DNA from: Nematostella vectensis
Taxonomy: Eukaryota > Cnidaria > Anthozoa > Actiniaria > Edwardsiidae
Reading direction: 5' to 3'
NCBI RefSeq assembly: GCF_932526225.1
Contig: NC_064035.1
Coordinates: forward strand, 14,082,566 to 14,146,565
DNA length: 64,000 bases
Positions 1 to 11,485 of the stretch are shown piece by piece; position 1 is the stretch's first letter, and every line of letters starts with the position of its first letter. Under the pieces are notes generated by a model, which was not told where the DNA came from, made no database searches, and was given only the letters and a program-made list of their open reading frames with translations. A program made the translations under genes and the position numbers.

Positions 1-893
1 TGAGGGTGGGGGGGAGGAGCTAGAGGATAAAAGAGGAGACTAAGCCACTGCGAGGTAGGTCGGGAAGAGGGAAAGGGGGTAAGCTTAACCCTCTATGCTT
101 GTGGGTGTAAGGAGGGCTTCCTTGGAGACGGTACCAATTGCACTGGTGAGTACAAAGCCATTGTAGTGAAGGGGGGGGGAGTGAGGATGGGGGAGAGGTG
201 CTAGGGGATAAAAGAGGAGACTAAGCCACTGCGAGGTAGGTCGGGAAGAGGGAAAGGGGGTAAGCTTAACCCTCTATTCTTGTGGGTGTAAGGAGGGCTT
301 CTTTGGAGACGGTTCCAATTGCACTGGTGAGTACAAAGCCATTGAAGTGAGGGGGGGGGGGGGGGGAGTGAGGATGGGGGAGAGGTGCTAGAGGATAAAA
401 GAGGAGACTAAGCCACTGCGAGGTAGGTCGGGAAGAGGGAAAGGGGGTAAGCTTAACCCTCTATGCTTGTGGGTGTAAGGAGGGCTTCCTTGGAGACGGT
501 ACCAATTGCACTGGTGAGTACAAAGCCATTGTAGTGAAGGGGGGGGGAGTGAGGATGGGGGAGAGGTGCTAGGGGATAAAAGAGGAGACTAAGCCACTGC
601 GAGGTAGGTCGGGAAGAGGGAAAGGGGGTAAGCTTAACCCTCTATGCTTGTGGGTGTAAGGAGGGCTTCCTTGGAGACGGTTCCAATTGCACTGGTGAGT
701 ACAAAGCCATTGAAGTGAGGGGGGGGGGGGGGGGGGAGTGAGGATGGGGGAGAGGTGCTAGAGGATAAAAGAGGAGACTAAGCCACTGCGAGGTAGGTCG
801 GGAAGAGGGAAAGGGGGTAAGCTTAACCCTCTATGCTTGTGGGTGTAAGGAGGGCTTCCTAGCAGAAGGTGCTAATTGCTGACTACCAAGAGA
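1..893 (+). repeat. About 180-bp tandem repeat built from an EGF exon 3' end plus its donor site
   Basis: About five copies of a purine-rich unit of 178-190 bp. Each unit contains a coding-like stretch reading CKEGFLGDGTNCTG followed by a G|GTGAGT donor (first copy near 95-150). Copies alternate in small differences (ggtacc versus ggttcc; gtagtgaagg versus gaagtgagg), so the array looks like a two-unit higher-order repeat. The last copy (near 850-890) is decayed. A further remnant reading NEGFVGDGT lies at about 975-1000. No acceptor or first half of an EGF module is seen in any copy, so these are not complete exons; the parent exon is probably just upstream of the window. Confidence 0.8.
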
Positions 894-1319
894 GAGTAGT
901 GGAGAGTAGAATAAGGGATGGGAAAAGGGGGGGCGGAATCAAGGCTCTAGGGGTACACCTTCTGCGCCTGTAGGTATAACGAGGGCTTCGTTGGAGACGG
1001 TACTTAGGGAACAAACACGTTTCTTGACGACGGACGGCAACCGAAAGTAGAAGTTTTGTGTGTGTGTGTGTGTGTTTAACGCTATCACGCCGCTAGGAGA
1101 AGGAATTGCGAGGTGGAAAAGATATGTCTTCTCTGTCATTAAGCTGGAGCAAAATGTCAAACTTCTCGTTGCCTTCAATTGTTCAAAAACGTGTTTGCTC
1201 AGTCTCAGTCATGTGGGAGGTCAGGAAACAGTGAGGGTAAAAGTGATAGGGGGTAGAAATTACATACTGCAAACTTGTATTTGCAATATAATCTCTTATA
1301 TCTTTTATATCTCGTATAG

Positions 1320-1445
1320 ACGTCGATGAATGCTCCACCCCTGGCGTCGCAACCTGCAGTAACCTCGCCACGTGTATCAACACCCCCGGCTCTTTCAAGT
1401 GTGAGTGCAAGCCAGGCTATAAGGGCAATGGCGAGATATGCACCG
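1320..1445 (+). CDS. EGF exon 1 (calcium-binding type)
   Basis: Phase 1-1 exon of 42 codons between ...tatag and gtaagt. It reads [13 protein letters not shown]... then [12 protein letters not shown] and [11 protein letters not shown]: six cysteines, the DxDEC calcium-binding start and the Cx[DN]xxxx[FY]xC hydroxylation motif of cbEGF modules. First complete exon of the gene in the window. Confidence 0.88.
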
Positions 1446-4400
1446 GTAAGTACGCCTCGTCATATCGACCATGGTTATTCATATACAGCTGTACAAATTT
1501 ATAATAGGGTTACTAACATGGGCGGCGGAAGTAAAAAAAATATTGTGAGTGGGGGCACAAATATTTATTTTTATCTGCGACTTCCCTGTCTCTCCTTGGA
1601 AGGGTACTACGATATTTACGTCATTGACAACGTAAAAATCTTAAATAATTTTATTTAAGATACTAAAGCAATTTTGATTTTGATTTTTATATATGATATG
1701 AAATTATATAGCAATCATGGCTAATTGTTCTAGACATGAGTTTTTTTTAATTAAAATTTAGTTTTGAGCTGTTTTTATTGTAGGATTGGTTTAATTGAAC
1801 AGTGAAAACAAAACGAGTTGAGACGCTGAGATAAGCATCTCCTTTGCATGAGGTTTCATAGCTTACGAAACCACGCGTCATGCATGTCTGATCTACGGGC
1901 TTTAATGCGTGGCGGGCAGTGCTGTGTTGATTTACAGATTATCCGTTGACTTTTTAAATAAAAATGTTTGCTAGACGCTGATGAATGTACTGCGACCCCC
2001 GGCATATGTGGCGAGAATTCCATTTGCATCAACACACCCGGCTCCTATCAGTGCTCATGCAAGGAGGGGTATCAGCCAAGCAGCGATGGCAATTGTGACG
2101 GTAATGCAGATCAATAGCCGGATGACTTTCTTATGTTCCTCGTGTTAAACTGGCTTTCACATTCCCTCAAGGGGGGGAGGGGGGGGATCAATAGACGGAT
2201 GACTTTCTTATGTTCCTTGTGTTAAACTGACTTTCACATTCCCTCAGGGGGGAGGGGGGATCAATAGACGGATCACTTTCTTATGTTCCTTGTGTTAAAC
2301 TGACTTTCACATTCCCTCAGGAGGGGAGGGGGGAGGGGGGGTCAAAGATCTAGCAATTTTACGGCACCCTAGTCCATAGTGTCCTGGGGGTACTTTATCA
2401 AAATGACCGGTGAACTAAAAAAACCGGAATGTCATCCGGTAAACCCCGGGTATTTGTAAAATCCACCACAATCTTCGGGCCTTAAAAAATCCTGCTAATT
2501 TTCTCGCTAACTTACGGGAGCTCAAGAGCTCCTGTAAATTATTAGGGTGATTTAGATCCACGACGCCGGTAAGAGGGCGCTGCCTCGCGCACGCTCTATT
2601 GCGCGAGAACTCTGATTTTTGCCGGTGTCCCGTCCTGAAGACGACGTGAAAAAGCATGAAATGTCGTCCTGAACAGGACACGGCGCCGGCAAGAAAAGCG
2701 TGCGCGCAATGGAACTTGCGCGAAGTGCGCACAATCGAACTTGCGCGAGGCGGCATCCTCTTGCCGCCCTATACGGGAATCACCAAAAAATGCTTTTCCT
2801 TAATATTTCTAGCTAAATTTCTAGATCAATTATTCATGTTTAAATAATCCATTTGCTGTGTTTTTTGCTGATTAAATCTCTACCAGGCTAAGTCAAGGCT
2901 TACGTCAAGGCTAACGTCATTTTATGCGTTTATTTATCAGCCAATTAGTTTCATATCTGTCAATTAATTAGACACGTAGCTGTCACCATGCGTCTAAAAG
3001 ATTGTAAACAACTTTGCAAAGTTATAAAAAGGTTTTTCAACAAAATGACACTTTACTGCTGACAAACACATTTTCGGGCTGATTCGTAACTGCTGAATAG
3101 GACCCATTTTATTTAGTTATTTTACCGCTTAAAGATTTCTTAGTGTATGTCGCCTATTGTGCTCTAACCTCGCGTATTGATACGAAATCCTCCTTGTAGA
3201 CTACGACGAATGCGCTGGAGGGATTGCCGACTGTGACATCAATAGTGTCTGCACCAACACACTCGGCTCGTACAAGTGCACTTGTAAGCAAGGCTTTGTT
3301 GGTGACGGAGTTGGGTGTAGAGGTAAAGTAGTACAGACGGAGTTGGGTGTAGAGGTAAAGTAGTACAGACGGAGTTGGGTGTAGAGGTAAAGTAGTACAG
3401 TCAAAGGGGCTGACATTTGTTTTTTAAAATATTTTAAAAAAGGTTGAAAAAGACGAAGTGTAAAATGGTGATGTGCGGAAATAGATGTCCACATTTGCAA
3501 TATAATGTACTGAGTTTTGCTTTTGTCGTTATAGCTGAAGGTGTGTGCGTACCCGGATGTAGTCCTAACGCGCAGTGTCTAGTCATCGGCGGCCGCAGTT
3601 TGTGTGTCTGCAAGGTCGGTTACCAAGGAGATGGCTTTACTTGTGAAGGTGAGTAATGTTGATATGTATGGCTTAGGCGTGCGTTCAGATATAATGAGAT
3701 CATTACTTCAATCGTAAGTATCGTCTTAAACTTTATAGTTCGACTTGCGCTACCACTCGTATTTTTTTAGAAAAAGAAAGTTTGCCAATTAGCATACGAG
3801 AACCACAGTTTTGATTGACACCTATTAATAGCTCATTTACTAATCAACCTAGTCCTGATTTTTCAATAAATTCAATGGAAAATATAGCAATTTCTTCCTC
3901 AAATCAGCTCATGAAAGTGTTTTCTTTCCATACTTGATTTTTGCTTTGGTGCCAAAATGGCATCTGGTTGAGACTCGCCCCGTCCATTTGTACAAACGTA
4001 TTTCTACAATTCTTGAGCGTACTCTCGCTTTCTGATTGGTTGTTAGCTATGCTAAATCAGAGGACATCGTCATTCACACAATCCTTGCAGGTTCACTCGA
4101 AGCGAAAGAGACGAGAAACCTTGATTCAAGCTCGCGAAATTTGGTTCTCAATCTTTTCTAGTAAATGTATTTTCCATTCTTACACTAAAAGTAACGAAGA
4201 CTGTATGGTTTTGAAGCTAAACTTTTCAATTTTCGCTAATCTACGCGCGCTGTTAACACCGGTCACGCACCATTTCAAACGAGTGCGCGTTTTGATCTTT
4301 CAAAACACTGTTTTCGTTGTTTGTGTTGTAGAAAACAAATTTCCCATAGTTTTTCGTGGTATGTACTCTTATACACAACGCCCGATATTCGAGGCGCTAC

Positions 4401-7400
4401 GTGCCTCTTGACGCCGCAACATTTTGACAATAATTTGACGAATATCGTGGTGTACATACCACTGAAAACTATGGGAAATTTGTTAAATATAAACTTTCGC
4501 TCAAATATCGACTAGCTATCAGCCATAAGTAGGCATGACAGACTGCAAATTGTGATAATATAAAGAATGGTGATGATGATGATGGTAATGATGATGATGA
4601 AAACAATGATAAAGAAATGGGGTAGCATGCTATAATATTCCTATTCAGATACCGAACTTCAATTATTTTTATTGAGTTGGGATAGGGTGGGTACAATTAT
4701 AACAAAGATTCTACCTTTCGTGCAAGTTTAGAAAAGCGTTTTCCCGTAGATATCAACGAGTGCGAGGTGCGCATCGCGGACTGCTCACAAAATGCCACTT
4801 GCACCAACACAAATGGATCATACTCGTGCACCTGCAAGGCTGGGTTCCAAGGGAACGGAATAGTTTGCAGAGGTAATGGTATCTCTATTCCGAGGAATAG
4901 GAGGGTGGGAGGGGTGCTGGGGGGCAAAGCTAGCTGAGAGTGATGTAAGGGTACAGGTATGTACTTGCAAGACTAGATATCTAGTGTAGAACATGCACGT
5001 GCATGTATTTGTTGAAAAGGATTGGTTTGTGCAAATAACTGCAATTTGCAAGACCACTACTAAGACCTCCTTATAACAGTGATATCATTTGTAGATATTG
5101 ATGAATGCGCTAGCGACACTCACAACTGTCACCCAAATGCGCTCTGCACAAACACTGACGGCTCCCATGTGTGTCGCTGTGTACGAGGTTACCAAGGCGA
5201 TGGCAAAACTTGTACAGGTAGATTTGAGCTGTTTGGAAATTTTCATCGCTATGAAGACAATGATATGATAATAATAATTTGGCTAAGTTGGCAGGGTTTT
5301 TTGATGTTATTAGTTATAAAAGTAGCTTTATCTGGATGCTACTACCGATCATAGATATTCTTGAACTTTGAACAGTTTTGCATATCAATTAAACTCGAAA
5401 TCAGCTTGATGGTTAAAGCCGCCTACTTGTAGATATCGACGAGTGTCAGGCTGGAAAATACAGTTGTGACCCAAATGCGCTGTGCACGAATACCGAAGGC
5501 TCATACGTGTGCCGATGTCTCAAGGGATTCACAGGGGACGGCTTGGTGTGCTCAGGTAAGCGTCACACTAGTCACTACAGTCAGCTACAGTCACTTGGCG
5601 TACAGCTACAGTCACTTGGCGTACAGCCACAGTCACTTGGCGTACAGCCACAGTCACTTGGCGTACAGCCACAGTCACTTGGCGTACAGCTACAGTCACT
5701 TGGCGTACAGCCACAGTCACTTGGCGTACAGCTACAGTCACTTGGCGTACAGCCACAGTCACTTGGCGTACAGCTGATCAAGACAAAGACAAAACAGAGT
5801 CGCAAAATACGCCAACGTTTATGCATTTTGTAACGAATGCTAGTCGCCCAGAAAAAAAGGACTGAAATAAAAGTCTGAGACGTTGTCATATGTTGCGATT
5901 CAGTCTTTTTCTTCGGTTCAGTTTTTTTCTTTATGATCTTGGTGTACAGCTAAGAACGTTCACTAGCAAGACTCTTTCTTCATACTTCCTTTTATCATTT
6001 GCTTAAATGTTGTACCCGTCATGGTCAACTGAACATCCCCAGCAAAGTATTTTCTCTTCTTTTCCTTTTTTCCAAGGTACTGCTCTCCAATTCAAAGTAT
6101 ATTTCATTCCCTGTGATCAAGATCAATCACGAAGGACGAAAAAATTTTTATCTGATATTACTTCCAAGCATTACCGAGGGAGCCCATTGCGTAGGGGATG
6201 GGGACAAGAGTATCTCCCCCCTCCCCCCTCTTATCTTTCTCTCATTCCCACTGTTCCTCGCTATACTAACTGTGCCGTTTGTGTTCTTTAGATATCGACG
6301 AGTGCAAGGTTACTGAGCTCAATAACTGTGATGCAAATGCACTTTGCACCAATATCTTTGGCACTTTTGTCTGTCGTTGCCGCAAAGGCTTCGTCGGTGA
6401 TGGCAAAACATGTGTCGGTAAGTGACTAATGTGTGTCGGTGTGTTTTTTTATATTTCCTAAAGTCACTGATGTGTGTCGCTTAGTTTTTGGGTAAGTGTC
6501 TTATATGTTTCGGTTAAGTGTCTAACGTATGACGGTAAGTTCTTTATATGATGTTCTAAATTGTCTGATGTGTGTCTGACCAGGGCCGTAGCAGGGGGTG
6601 GGGCACGTGCACCTCCCCCCAATATTATTAAAAATTTTAAGGAAATGACCAGTAGGGGTGTGGCTGTGCCACCCCCCACACCCCAACCAAAAAAAATGTT
6701 TACTTACTGTTTTTGTATCTTGTCCCCCAGTGATTCGAAGCATGCTACGGCTATGCTGATATGTATCGATGTTCTCTGTTCTCGTAGATAAAGACGAATG
6801 CGTCGAAGAAGATCATGACTGTGCTAAGAGTGCCGACTGTATCAACTCGGTCGGCTCGTACAGCTGTCAGTGTCGTCCTGGTTTTGAGGGTGATGGCAAG
6901 CAGTGCAAAGGTCAGATTTATGTGTTTTTTTCTTCTTCTTCTTTCGCTTGTATACACTATTTGAAAAAAAAGTTAGTGCAAAGGGAATCGTGGTTATATT
7001 GTAACCATGTTGCAACCATCGGTCGTATCTGTTCGACAATGTTTTAATTTTACTGATTGTTATAGATGTGGACGAATGTGCCTCAGTGCTGCATAACAAA
7101 TGCGACCCTAACGCCTTATGCACCAACTCTGTCGGGAGCTATGTCTGTCGCTGCAAGAAGGGATACACCGGGGACGGAATAACGTGCAAAGGTAACTCCC
7201 GTATACGCCATACCTCAAACAGTGCAAGCAAGACGCAGCAGTGCTAGGCTCTGTTGGGATATATACATGGTGCCTTCTTGCGTTAGATGACGCTGGGAGA
7301 TATTGTTGGGCTGTCTGCGGATTCGCTGTATTGTTGATCCAAGTGCTGTTTATAAACCATGTTGCTTGTTGTCACTTGGGTTTGAGAATACTTTCTTGTC

Positions 7401-10400
7401 TTTTACGCGCGCCTAAGTGGATTCGCAACGCAGTAAGATGATCTGTATCTAACAAGCCTTTATTAGATACTAGTTGTTTTGGGTAAACGTTAAAGCTTAG
7501 TCCAACATCGCGGGTTTGAAATTTATATTCATGTCGGCTCGAGTTGTATTCATGGCGGCTCGGTGTCACTTGGGTTTGAGAATACTTTTTTGTCTGTAAC
7601 GCGCGCCTTAGTGGATTCGAAAAGCAGTAAATTATATAAAAGTCTGTATCTGAAACCTTCTGATACCGTTGCATGATGCTGGGTGGTGGCGCTGACTGAT
7701 TTTTGGAAGGTGCTGTTGGATTGCTTGAAGAGAGAATGTTATGACTTGAACTTTTTGTTTTTGTTTTTTCTAATTTCCTTGTAAAGCGACTCTTTATGAT
7801 CATGGTTGTTATTATTTTTAATTTTCGGTCGTATAGTCAAATGCCATTTTTTCTTTAGGGTAGCAACTCTCGTTTTATTTATTTTTCTTTCTCTATAGAT
7901 CATTGAGCATGCATACGTAAAACTGCATGTGATCCCGCGCTTTCTATTTTTGGCCGAGAGTAGATGACGCCTGCAAATTCTGATGGGTCATCGAGCATGC
8001 GTGTGCATTAATAAAACAGCGACAGAGTTAGCTATCGTATCTATAAGCTTTTAGTTATTCGACGAGCTCCTCATTCCTAACGATGTCTACATGAACCCCT
8101 AGTCTAGTAGCCCCCCCCCCCCTCCTTCATGGCTTGATTGACAACGTAAAGAATAATGCGCCCGTGTTTCATTCTAGACATCGATGAATGCACCAATAAG
8201 ACGGATGACTGTGACGCCAACGCGCTGTGCACCAATGTTCTTGGTTCTTTCGTCTGTCGCTGTCTCAAGGGATTCGAAGGCAATGGCAAGACCTGCATCC
8301 GTAAGCACTCTACTCTACCATGGGTCTTGAATGCTTGAATGGGAAACAAGTTTCTTGACTCTTATTGGATTTTCTTTAAGTTCTCGTAGACAACGCATGT
8401 ATAAGAGTTTTAAGCTGGGTAGCAAATGAATTTGATCATAATTCTAGTCAGGGAAAAGCCCAGGGAATGCGATAAAAGTTTGCGGCATCAGGGGAATGTC
8501 ATTAGATGTAAAATAATTCTTCAAAAGTATTTTCAGACAAAACGCTACGAATAATCCCAAAAATTGTCGTCGCATCTTTAAAAAGAAAATTCAGGGGAAT
8601 ACATTGTTTCCATTAAATGCTTGTAAGCATGTGTACCTTCCCTTGTTTATTCTTCGCATCAATCCATTGCACTTTACAGCGAAACTCCAAACTGAGTGCA
8701 ACCCTGCTTGCGGTAACAATTCCGAGTGTAAGATGCAAGCTGCCGGTGCGGAGTGTGTTTGCAAGATGGGCTTCTCTTCCGCGACCGAAGACGGGCTGTC
8801 CTGCGTCGGTAAGTCACCTCGCAGAATCATATTGTATTCGGCATCATACGGAGTGCTCGAGTCTTTTTTATTGATATACATTAAAGCCGCATTGTCACCA
8901 GTTTACTTCCAGTAGATTACCTGACAATATCCGGTGATTTTTAACGAAAAACGCGAAAAATATTTCAAAATATTGAAAGCAGTGTGTCTATTGGAAGTTT
9001 CTTCGAGGATGTGATTGATAATTTAGAGCGGATGGCCTGTTAAATATCTCGGATTCTAATAGATTCTTTTGTCTTTCAACGGTTGAGGTTTCCGTCGGAC
9101 CTCCGGAAGTAAACTAGAGACAATGCGGCTTTAAGTCGACCGGTTTATTGCCTTTGTAATGCCGTACTCCGGAACGTATTTCAGTGCTTTCAATAGTTAC
9201 AGTGAAGCTCGATTTCACGATGGCGTTCCTGTCTCCCGGCGGAAATTCATTGAAATGTATAAGAAAAATTTTATAGCAATAATAAAATGATAGATCGTCA
9301 TAGCAGGTTGTTTTAGGAAACAAACCAATAAAGATTCGTAGCAAAGAAATGATTAAGTGCACCTCAGGTCACAATCACAATTGTTATTATGTAATTATTT
9401 CTGAAAAGATCACCCCCTCCCCCCCCCCCTTTTTCCCCATACACGTACAAGGAGAGAACTTCTCAATCTTAGAATGTCCAATCCTCAAATTCTAATTTGC
9501 CGACCTTTTAAAAATTATCTTTGTGACCACGGCAGCGCTCGTGGCACTATAAAACCAACGTGAAATGGTTAAATATTATTTTTCTATAGACGATAATGAG
9601 TGTGAAAGCGGGGCAAATGACTGCAGTCCTGACGCTGTATGCACCAACACGCCAGGGTCGTTTGTGTGTCGATGTAACAAGGGCTTCACTGGTGATGGCA
9701 AAATCTGCATCGGTACATATGAATCAAATTTGCATTCAGACACTCAACAAAATATTTACTATTTTACTAAAAGACACTTAGAAAACAGCAAAGTGACTGT
9801 TACCCTGTTATATACAATCACGTCTCTTGAATACGCACTTCTAACGATGACATGTGCTAACGTTCAAATATCCACTACCTTTTGGAAGCTTCCGATGGTC
9901 ACGTGACCATCGATCGACCGTATTTAAGGGTGCTGGCAGTTTGCTGATTTCTTAGAAGCATAAACAATCACCTTTGAGAATGCGGTATCCATAGTTCACT
10001 GCGAAGCGATACCAAAAAAAAGTCACGATTTCTCACAATGGCCGTTGGGTCCTTGCATTTCAGACTGCTTTTTTCTATTAAAAAAAACACGTACACACAA
10101 AAGGCCAAAATGGAATTTTCCTTTATCATCCTCGCGCTATTTATGAACGCCTGGACGAATGCTACAAAGTTCGAAAACACTTCAAAATTCCCATCAAATT
10201 TTTACAAGTTCAAAGAATTACCCGCCTTCAGCAATCGCCTCGTCAGCGCGTTTATTGATTTGGTATTTATGGGACAGCTGAGTCCGCATGTGTCCCGGCA
10301 TGCGGTGATAACGCAGTCTGCGCAGGCCCGATCGACGACAAGAGGTGTGAGTGCAAAGATGGTTTCCAAGGCGACGGACAAACGTGTACAGGTAAAGAGA

Positions 10401-11445
10401 TGAAAAGATGATAGAAACTGGATGTTTTGACGCAAATGTATTGTCGTTGTTTATTTGTATTGTAATAACCGGATCGCTTTTACTGTTCTATCTTCTCTGG
10501 AGTCTTCAAACCACAAGGCAATGTATACAGTACACAGTTTGATACTTTGCCAAAATACCTCGGTAGGTTTGTGACGTTATCACAAATATAAAAGGACAGT
10601 GGGCGAACATTGTAAGTTATGTGTTGTGTGTAACAGTGTTGCCCTACAATTATTATACTAATAATGGACAAAATTTGGGGGGGGGGGGTGCTTCAATCTC
10701 TCCCTCCGCGGCCCAGGGACTTTAAATAAACAAGAAAAGTTAAAGCGAATCAGCAGTGTGAATAACACCGGACATATGTTTCAGATGTGGATGAGTGCAC
10801 CGACGGTCTCCATGACTGTAATGTGAACGCTTTCTGTACGAACACTCCCGGAACCTTTGTGTGTCGCTGTATCCGTGGTTACCAAGGCGATGGGCGCACA
10901 TGTGCTGGTAAGATCATACTTCACGTCATACTTGGACATGACATACTTGGACATGAGCACATGCCCGGAACGAATCAATTCACCTGTGATTGCTTTGCTT
11001 AGAAATTCAATAGATAGACTTGTTATATATTAGATTGCAATTGCAATCTAATACATAGATTGCAAAGAATTGTAATAAGTCAAGCAAGTTAAAAAGTAGA
11101 CACTATAAAGGCATCCAAAAGTAATCAGTAGTACGAAATGAAGTTGTTATCTATAATATGCATGTCGTTTTGTGATCTCCATGGTTCGGTATCAGGTTTT
11201 TTTTTTTGCACACCCAAGACAGTTATTTTGTTACTTGAGAGATGTGCATGGCCTAAACGTTATATATATTTGTGTGTATATATATATATATATACACACA
11301 ATATATACATATAATATACACACAATCCCCTGATGAGTGGGCAACCACGAAACAGGCCTGTAGGGAAACCTATGTAGTTTGTATTTTTCTCAAACCAACA
11401 CTATACACCGCTCTACTTTCGAGTATTGAGCACTTTCTATGAAAG

Positions 11446-11485
<40 letters not shown>

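Noticed and set aside
3941-4411. 156-codon ORF in intron 4
   Set aside because: It crosses a MITE end and has no recognisable domain.
5574-5775. CRISPR-like direct repeats
   Set aside because: Units are contiguous 21-bp minisatellite copies without spacers, in an animal intron.
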